DNA of 64,000 bases, taken from the NCBI RefSeq assembly GCF_000152825.2, contig NC_014414.1, positions 1,922,001 through 1,986,000 on the forward strand, read 5' to 3'. Each line of letters starts with the position of its first letter. Position 1 is the stretch's first letter. The notes under the pieces are model-generated. The model was not told the DNA's origin. It saw only the letters and a program-made list of their open reading frames with translations, and did no database searches. This stretch comes from Parvularcula bermudensis HTCC2503. Lineage in GTDB: Bacteria > Pseudomonadota > Alphaproteobacteria > Caulobacterales > Parvularculaceae. The position numbers and the translations under genes were made by a program. Below are positions 46,293-56,333 of this stretch, in pieces.

Positions 46293-47133
46293 CGGCGACG
46301 TCTTTCACACCTGGACATCCACCGGCCAGCGGTCCCGTGATCTGGCCTTCTTTCACGCGAACGGGTTCAACGGCGCCACCTATCGCTCTTTTGTCGCGCC
46401 GCTGACCGACACCTTTCGGGTGGGGCTGCCCTCGCTCAGGGGCCATGGCTTCACCACTGTCGGGCCGACACCATCGCTCAGCTCCTGGGAGATTATCGGG
46501 GACGATATGAGGGCGTGGGCAAAGGGGTGGGGGCTCCGCGACGGGGCGGTGATGATCGGTCATTCCCTGGGGGCCTATGCTGCTTTGCGGGTCGCCGCCG
46601 CCTATCCTGAGCGTATCTCCCGCCTGATCCTGATCGAACCGGTATTGCTCCATCCGCTGGCGCGGTGGATCTTTCGAACACCAGTCCGGTATCTCATCAA
46701 ACCGCATCTTCCCCTGGTGAAAGCGACCCTAAGGCGTCGCGCCCATTGGCCGTCCCGCGAGGCGGTGATCGAGAAATTGCGCCCCCACCCCTTTTTCCGC
46801 GACTGGGAGGAGGCCGCATTCTTCGATTATCTAGAGGAGGGGCTGATGCCGGCGGCGGAGGGTGTCAGGCTGTCGTGCCCTCCAAAGTGGGAGGCCGCAT
46901 TATTCGGGGCACAGGGACAACGCATACGATGGGCGATCAAGCGGGTCCTGAAGGCCAAGAGGCCTGTCACCCTGATCCACGCCACCAACGCATCGACCGT
47001 CAGCCGCGTCGAGCGGGAATGGCTCGCCGCCCAAGGGGCGGAAGTCGTCGCCATTGAGGGGGGACATCTCTTGCCGCAAGAACAGCCCCTGCCTACTCGC
47101 GAAGCGGTGCTTCGCTTGCTCTCACGGGGATGA
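46252..47133 (+). CDS. Alpha/beta hydrolase
   Basis: 293 residues. Oxyanion segment FFHANGFNGATYRSFV, SLRGHG, nucleophile elbow VMIGHSLGAYAAL with Ser, and the C-terminal IEGGHLLPQEQP His. It is a serine hydrolase of the lipase/esterase type; substrate not evident. ATG at 46252 lies inside the exonuclease gene (41-base overlap); the frame is open further upstream but that part is antiparallel shadow of the exonuclease codons. No signal peptide. Confidence 0.8.
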   Translation: MPSFKSDQIPLPNSGDVFHTWTSTGQRSRDLAFFHANGFNGATYRSFVAPLTDTFRVGLPSLRGHGFTTVGPTPSLSSWEIIGDDMRAWAKGWGLRDGAVMIGHSLGAYAALRVAAAYPERISRLILIEPVLLHPLARWIFRTPVRYLIKPHLPLVKATLRRRAHWPSREAVIEKLRPHPFFRDWEEAAFFDYLEEGLMPAAEGVRLSCPPKWEAALFGAQGQRIRWAIKRVLKAKRPVTLIHATNASTVSRVEREWLAAQGAEVVAIEGGHLLPQEQPLPTREAVLRLLSRG

Positions 47134-47212
47134 AGGTCCAAGCGGCTTCGTTGACCTTGTCCCGGGGTCTGCTAGGGCGCCGCCAATTCATCTACTGCAA
47201 GGAACAGGATCT

Positions 47213-48025
47213 ATGAGCCAGACCAATCCGTCCGCCGCTGCGAGTCTCGAAGGCTCCATGTTTCTTTTCCGCAGCCCGGCCCTGTTGAATATCGAGCATC
47301 ACGAAAAGCTCGGGATTACACCGCCGAAACGCCCTTTCCAATTCGCGCAGTCGATCCGGGCGGTTCCCATTACCGTCTCCGAAGTCGCCCAGGCGTCCAA
47401 GCACTTTCCGATCATCTTTGCCGATACGGCCAATCCCCTGCCCTTGGCGGTTGTCGGGATCATCGATGACGAGAACCTTTTCGTTGACGAAAAAGGGACG
47501 TGGGAGGCCCCGGCGTACATTCCCGGTTACCTCCGACGCTATCCTTTCGCCCTCGCCGGCGAGCGGACGGGAAATGGCGAGGAGGGGAGCCGCATGGCGC
47601 TGATCGTCGACACCGCCTATGAGGGGATCAATGACAATCCGGCGACCCCCTTCTTCAAGGACGGAAAGCCTAGCGAAGCCACCCAGTTGGCGATGCAATA
47701 TTGCCAGAGCTATGAGCAAGACCGGGCGATGACCATGCGGTTCGCTGCGGAGCTTGCCAATTATGAATTGCTGGCCGAACAGGTGGCGCAATTCACCCCC
47801 GAAGGGGCGACCGAGCCCAAGCCGTTTGCGAAATATAATGGCGTTGACGAGAAAAAATTCTCCGACCTCAGTGATGAAAAATTCCTGGGTCTGCGAAAAT
47901 CCAACATTCTGCCGATCATCTATGCCCAGCTCATGTCTATGGGCAATTGGCGCGGCCTCATGGAGCGGCGGGCCCGGCGGCACAAGCTGACGGGGGCGGC
48001 GGTCTTGGAACCACGGGGGGCCTGA
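47213..48025 (+). CDS. SapC family protein
   Basis: 270 residues from ATG at 47213 after AAGGAACAGG. The block HEKLGI...FAQSIRAVPITVSEV, FPIIFA, PLAVVGIIDDENLFVD and YIPGYLRRYPFAL is the SapC signature. The name comes from a gene near Campylobacter S-layer genes, but in alphaproteobacteria and other marine bacteria it usually lies beside TonB receptors or tryptophan halogenases and its role is unknown. No signal peptide or membrane segment. A 71-residue membrane protein follows 29 bases later. Confidence 0.88.
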   Translation: MSQTNPSAAASLEGSMFLFRSPALLNIEHHEKLGITPPKRPFQFAQSIRAVPITVSEVAQASKHFPIIFADTANPLPLAVVGIIDDENLFVDEKGTWEAPAYIPGYLRRYPFALAGERTGNGEEGSRMALIVDTAYEGINDNPATPFFKDGKPSEATQLAMQYCQSYEQDRAMTMRFAAELANYELLAEQVAQFTPEGATEPKPFAKYNGVDEKKFSDLSDEKFLGLRKSNILPIIYAQLMSMGNWRGLMERRARRHKLTGAAVLEPRGA

Positions 48026-48054
48026 CGCGTTATTACAGGGCAGAGGAGACAATT

Positions 48055-48270
48055 ATGTCCAGTGAGCAGTCAACCGCGTCGGCATCGACCCGAGATCAGA
48101 CCGAAACCGTCGTGGTGTCGGAGGCCGAGCGTGAAGCTGATAAAACGCTGACCGTCGATGAAGTTAGGGGCGCCCGAACCGGCACCAATCTAGGGTCGAT
48201 TTTGAAATGGTCGACCATTGGTGCAGCGGTATTCTTGTTGGGGATGTTCTTGGTGGTCGTCTTATTGTAA
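48055..48270 (+). CDS. Small tail-anchored-like membrane protein
   Basis: 71 residues: a polar, Ser/Thr/Glu-rich first 48 residues and one C-terminal hydrophobic segment (WSTIGAAVFLLGMFLVVVLL) that runs to the last residue. The ribosome site GAGGAG is well placed before ATG at 48055, which supports it as a real gene. It sits between sapC and metA, 15 bases before the latter. No family recognised. Confidence 0.65.
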   Translation: MSSEQSTASASTRDQTETVVVSEAEREADKTLTVDEVRGARTGTNLGSILKWSTIGAAVFLLGMFLVVVLL

Positions 48271-48285
48271 GCGCGTCGGCCTATT

Positions 48286-49257
48286 ATGCCGATCAAGATT
48301 CCAGACCAACTGCCCGCCCGTGAAACCCTCCTCGATGAGGGGATTATGGTCATGGCCGAATCCGCCGCTGCGCGGCAGGATATTCGGCCCATGCGCGTTG
48401 GGTTGTTGAACCTGATGCCCAATAAGGTGCAAACCGAGACGCAATTGGCACGCCTCTTGGCGGCAACGGCGCTTCAGGTGGAGCTGACCCTTGTCCGCGC
48501 GACGACCCACCAGTCCAAGACGACGCCGGCCGCCCATCTCGATGCCTTCTACAAGACCTGGGAAGAGGTTCAGGGCGAGAAATTCGACGCTTTCATCGTT
48601 ACCGGCGCGCCCATCGGCAATATTCCTTATGAGGATATTACCTATTGGAGTGAGTTGAAGACGATCTTCGACTGGACCACGTCAAACTGTCACTCGAGCC
48701 TCTTCGTCTGTTGGGGCGCCATGGCAGCCCTTTATCATTTTCATGGGGTGGGAAAGACGCGCCTTAACGAAAAGGCATTCGGCGTTTTCCCACACAATAA
48801 TTGTCGTCCGGGCTCCCCCTTTCTCGTTGGGTTCGCCGATTCGATCCAGGTTCCTGTCTCGCGCTGGACGACGTTGAAACGAGATGTGGTGGAACAGGTC
48901 GATCAACTTCGGGTGCTTATCGATAGTGCGGAGACCGGGCCGTGTCTCATCCATGAGGCGTTTGCCAATCGGTTGTTTATGATGAACCATTTTGAGTATG
49001 ACGCAACGAGCCTCAAGGATGAGTATCTGAGAGACCGGGCCAAGAATGCCGAGACGCCGCTGCCGAAAAATTACTTCCCCTTCGATGATCCTGACTCAAC
49101 ACCGCCCAACCGATGGCGCGCGCACGCCCATTTATTGTTTGGGAATTGGCTGAACTACACCTATCAGACAACGCCTTTCGATGTGACCAAAATTGGTGAG
49201 GGGCGGGGCGGTGGATCGTCCAATTCCCCTCTTGCAGAACGCCTCGCAGCAGAGTGA
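48286..49257 (+). CDS. metA: Homoserine O-acyltransferase MetA, predicted succinyl-CoA type
   Basis: 323 residues in register with E. coli MetA. The catalytic Cys is Cys142 in FVCWGAMAAL, and the His235/Glu237 pair lies in NHFEYD. Position 111 is Gly (VTGAPIGNIPYED); Gly here goes with succinyl-CoA and Glu with acetyl-CoA in published MetA work, so O-succinylhomoserine is the likely product. First committed step of methionine synthesis. No SAM-II riboswitch fits upstream because only 15 bases separate it from the previous gene. Confidence 0.95.
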   Translation: MPIKIPDQLPARETLLDEGIMVMAESAAARQDIRPMRVGLLNLMPNKVQTETQLARLLAATALQVELTLVRATTHQSKTTPAAHLDAFYKTWEEVQGEKFDAFIVTGAPIGNIPYEDITYWSELKTIFDWTTSNCHSSLFVCWGAMAALYHFHGVGKTRLNEKAFGVFPHNNCRPGSPFLVGFADSIQVPVSRWTTLKRDVVEQVDQLRVLIDSAETGPCLIHEAFANRLFMMNHFEYDATSLKDEYLRDRAKNAETPLPKNYFPFDDPDSTPPNRWRAHAHLLFGNWLNYTYQTTPFDVTKIGEGRGGGSSNSPLAERLAAE

Positions 49258-49275
49258 AGAGGACCGCTTGGTGCC

Positions 49276-49361
49276 GCGGACGTGGTGGAATCGGTAGACA
49301 CACGAGACTTAAAATCTCGAGGCCCTAGGCCGTGCGGGTTCGAGTCCCGCCGTCCGCACCA
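49276..49361 (+). tRNA. tRNA-Leu (anticodon UAA)
   Basis: 86 bases including an encoded CCA. Acceptor stem GCGGACG / CGTCCGC, anticodon stem CGAGA / TCTCG around loop CTTAAAA with anticodon TAA at 49310-49312, a short class II variable arm and a GGTTCGAGTCC T-arm. It reads UUA and UUG codons. Confidence 0.97.
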
Positions 49362-49585
49362 TGTTTCTTGCGCACCCGCCTTCGGCTATTTGAGGCCGTG
49401 CGGTTCGGGGCAGTCCTCTAGGTTCCTCCCTTTCTCCTCTGACGGCGCGGGGCGCGTCCGATGGGGCGGCCTCAGACCGCAAGAACGAGGGCGTGTTTCC
49501 CTCGGCTTGGGGATAACTCATATTTGCGTCTCCCTCGCCGGTAGGGTTTCTTCCCCCCTCAGCCGTCTTTTTGGGGAATTTCCGT

Positions 49586-49876
49586 ATGGCAGATGGTGCC
49601 TCGCATTTCGGTTCCGATTCCGACACCTCAGCAGTGGGCGGCGATGGCGTCGCCGCCGATCGCCTTCGTCTGTTCATTGAGCGGATCGAGCGCCTCGAAG
49701 AGGACAAAAAGGGCGTGATGGAGGATATCAAGGAGGTCTATGCCGAGGCCAAGGGCGAGGGCTATGACACCAAGATTATGCGACAGGTAATCCGTCTGCG
49801 GAAAATGGAATCCCATGACCGACAGGAGATGGAGGCCCTTCTCGACCTCTATCTCTCCGCCTTAGGCGAAGCCTGA
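49586..49876 (+). CDS. gapR: GapR family nucleoid-associated protein (DUF2312)
   Basis: 96 residues. The DUF2312 core is clear: [23 protein letters not shown] coiled coil, then [24 protein letters not shown] and the [12 protein letters not shown] end. In Caulobacter GapR is an essential protein that binds overtwisted, AT-rich DNA ahead of forks and RNA polymerase and stimulates topoisomerases. ATG at 49586 is chosen; an upstream in-frame TTG at 49571 is possible. The first 22 residues are variable. It stands alone after the tRNA gene. Confidence 0.93.
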   Translation: MADGASHFGSDSDTSAVGGDGVAADRLRLFIERIERLEEDKKGVMEDIKEVYAEAKGEGYDTKIMRQVIRLRKMESHDRQEMEALLDLYLSALGEA

Positions 49877-50004
49877 CACTCAGCTGCTCTGCCGGCCCGT
49901 AGGGCCTTGGCGAAATGGGATCGCATCGACAGGGCGGGGGCGCCGGTAGGGCGATCTCAAACGCTCGCGCGCTTGCAAGCCCCCTCCCTGTGAGCTGCTT
50001 TTCG

Positions 50005-50787
50005 TCAGATATGCTCAATCATGGACGCCACCAGCGGATGGCGCACGACATCGGTTCGGGAGAAACGGCAGACACCGATCCCTTCCACCTCTTCGAGCTT
50101 ATTGGTGATATCCTTGAGACCCGAAACGCCGGGAAGAAGATCGGATTGTTCAGGGTCGCCGGTGACCACCATGGTTGAATGCCATCCAAGCCGCGTCAGC
50201 AGCATTTTCAACTGGGCATAGGTGCAATTCTGCGCCTCATCGATCACGACGAACGCATTGTTCAGTGTGCGCCCCCGCATAAAAGCAATCGGCGCCACCT
50301 CGATGACCCCTTCCGCCATCAGGGAACGGACTTTCTTTGCACTGAGCCGGTCGGTCAAGGCATCGTATAGGGGGCGTAAGTAGGGGGACAGCTTGTCCTC
50401 CATATCCCCAGGGAGATAGCCAAGGTTCTCGCCGGCCTCCACAGCCGGGCGGGACAACACGATGCGCCCGACCCGGCCCGCCTCTAGGGCCTCTACCGCC
50501 TTGGCGACGGCGACATAGGTTTTCCCGGTGCCCGCAGGGCCGACCGCGAAGACGACGGAGTGGTCTGAAACCAGCTGGAAGAATTTTTTCTGGGCGTCGT
50601 TCTGAGCCCTGACGTTTTTCCTGAATTTTTGGTCTCGTTGGCCGGTGTCGCTGGGCCCTTCGAGCGACTGCATCGGCGACCAGCCATCCTCAAAGAGGAC
50701 TCTGACATTGTCGGGCATCGAGTCACGATCGTCGCTCACCTGTTTGCCGCTGCGTTTGATTGCTTTCTTGGCTGCACGACGAGTCAT
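50005..50787 (-). CDS. PhoH-like P-loop ATPase
   Basis: 260 residues. A basic N-terminus (TRRAAKKAIKRSGK), then the PhoH domain: AQKKFFQLV, Walker A GPAGTGKT at 83-90, LSRPAVEAGENLGYLPGD, Walker B FVVIDEAQNCT and VVTGDPEQSD. PhoH proteins are predicted RNA helicase-like ATPases. This short type without a KH or PIN domain is a second PhoH class distinct from the ybeZ-type found with ybeY. Convergent with gapR. A strong terminator hairpin lies in its leader. Confidence 0.9.
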   Translation of the reverse strand: MTRRAAKKAIKRSGKQVSDDRDSMPDNVRVLFEDGWSPMQSLEGPSDTGQRDQKFRKNVRAQNDAQKKFFQLVSDHSVVFAVGPAGTGKTYVAVAKAVEALEAGRVGRIVLSRPAVEAGENLGYLPGDMEDKLSPYLRPLYDALTDRLSAKKVRSLMAEGVIEVAPIAFMRGRTLNNAFVVIDEAQNCTYAQLKMLLTRLGWHSTMVVTGDPEQSDLLPGVSGLKDITNKLEEVEGIGVCRFSRTDVVRHPLVASMIEHI

Positions 50788-51131
50788 GGTCTCTACTCCC
50801 TAGTTAGACCTGGAGGAAAAAAAGCCGGCGGTCCGTGGAGACAGACGCCGGCGGAAAAGAGGGAAAGAGGACTGAGCCCCTCGGAGAGGGAAGGCCGGAT
50901 CTGCGGGCGTGGTGCCGTAACCGTCACAACCTGTCCTCGCGCAGCTTATCTACTGCGCATGACTTTCACCTAGGATCGTAGCTGATTCGCGTCGATCCGA
51001 GTCAGAGTTTGCGTCAAACCGATCAATATTGCGTGAAGGCATCCGGGGAAATGGCGCTTTCTTTGCCTCACATATACCGATGGCCGCGCTTTCCCCTTCA
51101 TGACGCGGACAGACCGTGGCAATAAGGCGCC
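50788..51131. other. phoH / cytochrome b561 intergenic region
   Basis: 344 bases with no credible protein gene. It holds a minus-strand intrinsic terminator at 50817-50852 just before phoH, a GAGGAC...GTCCTC long-range complementarity upstream of that hairpin on the minus strand, and two GANTC sites at 50984-50988 and 50999-51003. The minus-strand segment 50853-51000 could be a phoH leader or a small RNA gene. Confidence 0.5.
50817..50852 (-). terminator. Strong intrinsic terminator/attenuator upstream of phoH
   Basis: Read on the minus strand: GCCGGC-GTCTGT-CTCC-ACGGAC-C-GCCGGC followed by seven T. The stem pairs throughout in minus-strand RNA (one G-U pair, one bulged C); the wobble would be an A-C mismatch in plus-strand RNA, so the direction is minus. 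It ends 30 bases before the phoH ATG. No gene upstream on this strand accounts for it. Confidence 0.85.
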
Positions 51132-52349
51132 ATGAACGCTTCGCTCCGATATACCCGTGTCGCCCGCGCGCTGCATTGGACGATCGCTGTCGTGATCATT
51201 TTGATGTTTGTCGGCGGCAAGTTCATGACCCATCTGCCTTTGGGGGTGGATCTGAAATATATTGCTTTTCAGAACCATAAGACACTGGGACTGATCGTTC
51301 TCGTCTTGTCCTTTGTCCGCCTCTGGTGGCGCCTCGGTCATCCGCCCCCGCCCTTGCCCGACAAGATGGCCCGGTGGGAACGAGAGGTGGCGCGGATCAC
51401 GCATATTGTGTTCTACGGTTTCATGATCGGGGTCCCGCTCCTGGGGTGGGCAATGGTGTCCGCAGATCCGGCGGGAATCCCGACCAAGCTTTTTTTCCTC
51501 ATTCCGATCCCGGATTTGCCGGTGCCTGAGGGCGCGGGCATTCGCGCGATCCTGCAGAACGCTCACGGGGCGATGGCAACGGCGATGATCGCGTTGGTCG
51601 TTCTCCATGTCGGCGCCGCGCTGAAGCACCATTATGTCAGCCAGGATGGGACGCTGCTAAGGATGCTGACGGGCCGGTCCGAGGTCACGGGACGGCGCGC
51701 CGTTCCCGCCCTGACAGCAGGTCTCGTCGGGGTGGCCCTTACCTATCTCACCGTGATGCTGGTCTGGGGCAATGAAGATGACGCCGTGACCCTGCCGCCC
51801 CAGCAAGACGCTGAGATGGGATCTGGGGCAGGGCCGCGCGCCGGGGAGGCGAGGGGCCCCCATGCCTGGCGGGTCGACATGGCGGCCAGTCATGTGAGGG
51901 TCGCCGCCACGGCCTATGGCGATGAGTACCAGGCTGAGATTCCGGGCGTCTATGCTGAGATCCGCCTTGACCCCGCAGATCCCGGCGCCGTGGGAACGAT
52001 CCGTGCACGGCTCGACATGACAAGCCTTGAAGGCGGCAGCCGTTCAGTCACGTCCGAACTCGTCAAGCCGAAATGGTTTGACATAGAGCACTATCCAGAA
52101 GCCCGGTTCGTGTCCGAGACGGTCCGCTCCCTGCCGTCCGGCGATTACGAGGCCGAGGGCGTGCTGACTGTAAAAGATCAGTCGGTCCCCCTCACGCTCC
52201 CCTTCACCCTGTCGATCGAAGGGGATCGCGCGGTGGCCATCGCTGATGTGACGCTCAACCGTCTTGACCTCGGACTTGGGGCCCCAGGGGGCGGGATCGC
52301 CGAAGAGGTGGCCATCACTGTGCATCTCGAGGCTGATCGCGCCAATTAG
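51132..52349 (+). CDS. Cytochrome b561 - YceI fusion protein
   Basis: 405 residues in two domains. Residues 1-175 are a four-helix cytochrome b561 (CybB type) with haem-binding His in ARALHWTIA, QNHKTLG, ITHIVFYG and VLHVGAALKHHY. A further membrane helix follows about 190-212. Residues about 240-405 are a periplasmic YceI lipocalin-like domain: WRVDMAASHVRVAA, ARLDMTSLEGG, WFDIEHYPEARFVSE, VLTVKDQSVPLTLPF. YceI barrels bind polyprenoid molecules, so electron transfer linked to a bound quinone-like isoprenoid is a reasonable guess. The two genes are often adjacent in other bacteria and some fusions exist. Confidence 0.92.
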   Translation: MNASLRYTRVARALHWTIAVVIILMFVGGKFMTHLPLGVDLKYIAFQNHKTLGLIVLVLSFVRLWWRLGHPPPPLPDKMARWEREVARITHIVFYGFMIGVPLLGWAMVSADPAGIPTKLFFLIPIPDLPVPEGAGIRAILQNAHGAMATAMIALVVLHVGAALKHHYVSQDGTLLRMLTGRSEVTGRRAVPALTAGLVGVALTYLTVMLVWGNEDDAVTLPPQQDAEMGSGAGPRAGEARGPHAWRVDMAASHVRVAATAYGDEYQAEIPGVYAEIRLDPADPGAVGTIRARLDMTSLEGGSRSVTSELVKPKWFDIEHYPEARFVSETVRSLPSGDYEAEGVLTVKDQSVPLTLPFTLSIEGDRAVAIADVTLNRLDLGLGAPGGGIAEEVAITVHLEADRAN

Positions 52350-52351
52350 CG

Positions 52352-52384
52352 CTCCCCCCCCGCGCGGCGAAGCGCGTAAGGGGG
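52352..52384. terminator. GC-rich hairpin between convergent genes
   Basis: CCCCC-CGCGC / GCGCG-(TAA)-GGGGG around a GGCGAA loop, in the 54-base gap between the convergent b561-YceI gene and the hydrolase gene. No T-run on either side; possible bidirectional terminator. Confidence 0.35.
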
Positions 52385-52403
52385 CGCAAGCCGCAAGAGA
52401 GGC

Positions 52404-53072
52404 TCAGTCCTCGAACAGCAAGCCTTCGGGCGGTTCCCCAAGACGCCGGTCAAGATAGGCGGAGGCCGCGTCCATCAGCTCCTGCTCGTGGTCGACGAAG
52501 AAATGATCGGCCCCTTCGATCGTTTGGAATTCGATGCGTCGTCCCTTTTGCGTGCGGGTTTTCGCCATCACATCGCGGGCAGCATCCGGTGAGCAAATCT
52601 TGTCCGCCGTGCCATTGATCACCACCCCTGATGAGGGGCAGGGCGCGAGAAAGGAGAAATCGAAAATATTCGTCGCCGCTGAGACGGATATGAATCCGAC
52701 GATTTCGGGCCGGCGCATCAGAAGTTGCATGCCGACATAGGTGCCGAAGGAAAAGCCGGCGACCCAGGCAAAGGGCGCCGTGGGATTAAGGCTTTGCAGA
52801 TAATCGAGGGCGGTGGCCGCATCGGACAGTTCACCATGTCCTTGATCGTATTCGCCCTCGGACTTCCCGACCCCGCGAAAATTGAACCGCATCACCGCAA
52901 ACCCTCGCCGGGCGAAGAGATGGTACATTTCATAGGTGATCTTGTCGTTCATCGTGCCCCCAAATTGCGGATGGGGGTGGAGAATGAGGGCAATCGGCGC
53001 ATTCTCCTTACGGGACCGCTGGTATCGGCCTTCGAGGCGGCCTTCGGGGCCAGTGAAAATGATCTCAGGCAT
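52404..53072 (-). CDS. Alpha/beta hydrolase beside the suf operon
   Basis: 222 residues from ATG at 53072 (GGGAG upstream; a TTG at 53075 is one codon longer). HPHPQFGGTMNDKI and NFRGVGKSEG are hallmarks of the small dienelactone-hydrolase-like family, with nucleophile elbow GFSFGTYVG (Ser), Asp in GTADKICSP and His in EGADHFF. No signal peptide. A member of this family sits next to iscR/suf in many alphaproteobacteria, but its substrate is unknown and it is transcribed away from the operon here. Confidence 0.85.
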   Translation of the reverse strand: MPEIIFTGPEGRLEGRYQRSRKENAPIALILHPHPQFGGTMNDKITYEMYHLFARRGFAVMRFNFRGVGKSEGEYDQGHGELSDAATALDYLQSLNPTAPFAWVAGFSFGTYVGMQLLMRRPEIVGFISVSAATNIFDFSFLAPCPSSGVVINGTADKICSPDAARDVMAKTRTQKGRRIEFQTIEGADHFFVDHEQELMDAASAYLDRRLGEPPEGLLFED

Positions 53073-53211
53073 CAAAACTCCCAGTGCGATACGGTCTGCC
53101 GCAGGGTCGAAAGTTGACCGGAAAGGTCGGATTTCTTACGTCCACGGGACGAAGAGGCGGCCTATACCATTTTTTGAGGCCGTGACTAGTGAACTTCAGA
53201 GGGGATGACCC

Positions 53212-53655
53212 GTGAGATTGACGGCAAAGGCACGCGGCGCGGTAGCAGCCATGGCGGATATCGCGACACAGGAGGCCGCAACATTTCCCGTGACGGTCCA
53301 GGCGATCGCCGCGCGTCAGCGTCTTTCGGCCCCTTTCCTCGAGCAAATCCTGCGCAAACTCCGCCGAGCGGGGCTTGTGGAGAGCCGCCGGGGGGTCAAT
53401 GGGGGCTATCGCCTGGCCCGCCGGGCCGCCGAGATCCCGGTCAGCGAAGTGGTGCGGGCCGTAGAGGAAGAGATCCGCTCCACTGCCTGTCAGCCAGGGG
53501 CGGTCTTGGGGTGCACGGGCACAAGCGCGCGCTGTCTCACCCACCATCTATGGTCCGGCCTCGACCGCCATATCGAAAGCTATTTGGCGGATATCTCTTT
53601 GGCTGACATCGCCGACAAAACCTATGAGGCGGAAAGGGCGGTGGATCATGGATGA
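53212..53655 (+). CDS. iscR: Rrf2-family Fe-S regulator (IscR type)
   Basis: 147 residues. Winged-helix DNA-binding half: RLTAKARGAVAAMADIA, IAARQRLSAPFLEQILRKLRRAGLVESRRGVNGGY. The cluster-binding loop has three Cys in C-x7-C-x6-C followed by LTHHLW; this spacing and the LTH histidine are usual for alphaproteobacterial IscR. It senses Fe-S status and controls the suf genes that follow. GTG start at 53212 after GAGGGG. Overlaps the cysteine desulfurase gene by eight bases. Upstream a short inverted repeat (CGGCCT / AGGCCG, 53158-53182) brackets a T6 tract; no certain operator. Confidence 0.93.
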   Translation: MRLTAKARGAVAAMADIATQEAATFPVTVQAIAARQRLSAPFLEQILRKLRRAGLVESRRGVNGGYRLARRAAEIPVSEVVRAVEEEIRSTACQPGAVLGCTGTSARCLTHHLWSGLDRHIESYLADISLADIADKTYEAERAVDHG

Positions 53656-54808
53656 CCGTCTGTATCTGGATCATAATGCGACAAGCCCGTTGCGGCCGCA
53701 GGTACGGGACGTGATGCTCGATGTGCTGTCTTCGGGGCCGTGTAATCCGTCTTCGACCCATTCAGAGGGCCGGGCAGCCAAAGCACGGCTGTCCAATGCC
53801 CGGACAACGCTAGGGGAGGTCCTGTCCGCGCCGATCGAGGGGATTGTGTTTACCGGCGGCGGGACAGAGGCCGTGGGCCTTGCCATCCATTCGGCGATCC
53901 GGGGCGCGGCGGGGGTGAAACGGATTTTCCTTGGGGCCACCGAGCACGATGCCGTGCGGTCCACCGCGCATGCCTATCGTGATCAGGGAGCAGTGGAGAT
54001 CGAGGACGTGCCGGTCTTGCCGACCGGACAAATCGATACCGATTGGCTGGCGCGGCGTCTCGATAGCTATGAGGCGGATACGGACGGACCCTTCCTGCTA
54101 TGCGTAATGCTGGCCAATAACGAAACGGGGGTCATCAACGAGATTGGACAGCTTGGTCCGCTTATTTGGCCGAAGGGCGGATATTTATTCGTCGATGCCG
54201 TGCAAGGGTTTGGCAAACTGCCGATCGACTTTACGGCCTGTGGCGCTGATTTCATGGCGATTTGCGGACACAAGATCGGTGGGCCTGTGGGGGCTGGGGC
54301 GCTCTTGTTGAAGCCTGGTCTTGAATGCGTTGCTGTGCACCGGGGCGGAGGGCAGGAAAGCTATCGGCGGGCGGGGACCGAAGCGGTCGCCGCGATTGCC
54401 GGCCTGGCTAAAGCGGCGGAGTTGGCGTCCCCCCTCGACTATCGGGGGTTGGCGGTGAGCAGGGATGCTATCGAAAAACGACTTCCCAAGGGGGTCACGA
54501 TCTGGGGCCGCTCTGCGCCGCGGCTCGGGAATACCTCCTGTTTTTCCGCGCCGGGGTTTTGGAGTGAAACGCAAGTGATGGTGATGGACCTCGATGGGAT
54601 CGCGGTTTCCGCCGGTTCGGCCTGTTCCTCCGGCAAGGTGCGACGATCGGGGGTTCTGGCCGCCATGGGGGCGAGCGACGACCTGGCTGGATGCGCCATT
54701 CGCGTTTCCTTTGGGTGGTCGACCCCCGAGGGCGCAGCGGACCGTTTCGTTCGTCAGTGGACACAACATTATGAAAGGGTCGTGGGGTCATCCACCGCGG
54801 CAGCATGA
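53648..54808 (+). CDS. IscS/NifS-type cysteine desulfurase
   Basis: 386 residues, class V PLP enzyme of group [13 protein letters not shown] start, [51 protein letters not shown] Lys in [11 protein letters not shown], and the mobile-loop Cys in [11 protein letters not shown]. It supplies sulfur from cysteine. A second desulfurase (SufS, group II) lies later in the same operon, a common alphaproteobacterial arrangement. ATG at 53648 overlaps iscR; one base separates it from sufB. Confidence 0.93.
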   Translation: MDDRLYLDHNATSPLRPQVRDVMLDVLSSGPCNPSSTHSEGRAAKARLSNARTTLGEVLSAPIEGIVFTGGGTEAVGLAIHSAIRGAAGVKRIFLGATEHDAVRSTAHAYRDQGAVEIEDVPVLPTGQIDTDWLARRLDSYEADTDGPFLLCVMLANNETGVINEIGQLGPLIWPKGGYLFVDAVQGFGKLPIDFTACGADFMAICGHKIGGPVGAGALLLKPGLECVAVHRGGGQESYRRAGTEAVAAIAGLAKAAELASPLDYRGLAVSRDAIEKRLPKGVTIWGRSAPRLGNTSCFSAPGFWSETQVMVMDLDGIAVSAGSACSSGKVRRSGVLAAMGASDDLAGCAIRVSFGWSTPEGAADRFVRQWTQHYERVVGSSTAAA

Positions 54809-54809
54809 T

Positions 54810-56329
<1,520 letters not shown>

Positions 56330-56333
<4 letters not shown>

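Noticed and set aside
48271-48285. SAM-II riboswitch before metA
   Set aside because: Common in alphaproteobacteria, but only 15 bases separate metA from the preceding gene and no motif fits.
53158-53182. Inverted repeat CGGCCT/AGGCCG with T6 in its loop before iscR as an IscR operator
   Set aside because: It does not match an IscR consensus I can state with confidence, and the T-run lies in the loop, so neither operator nor terminator is supported.
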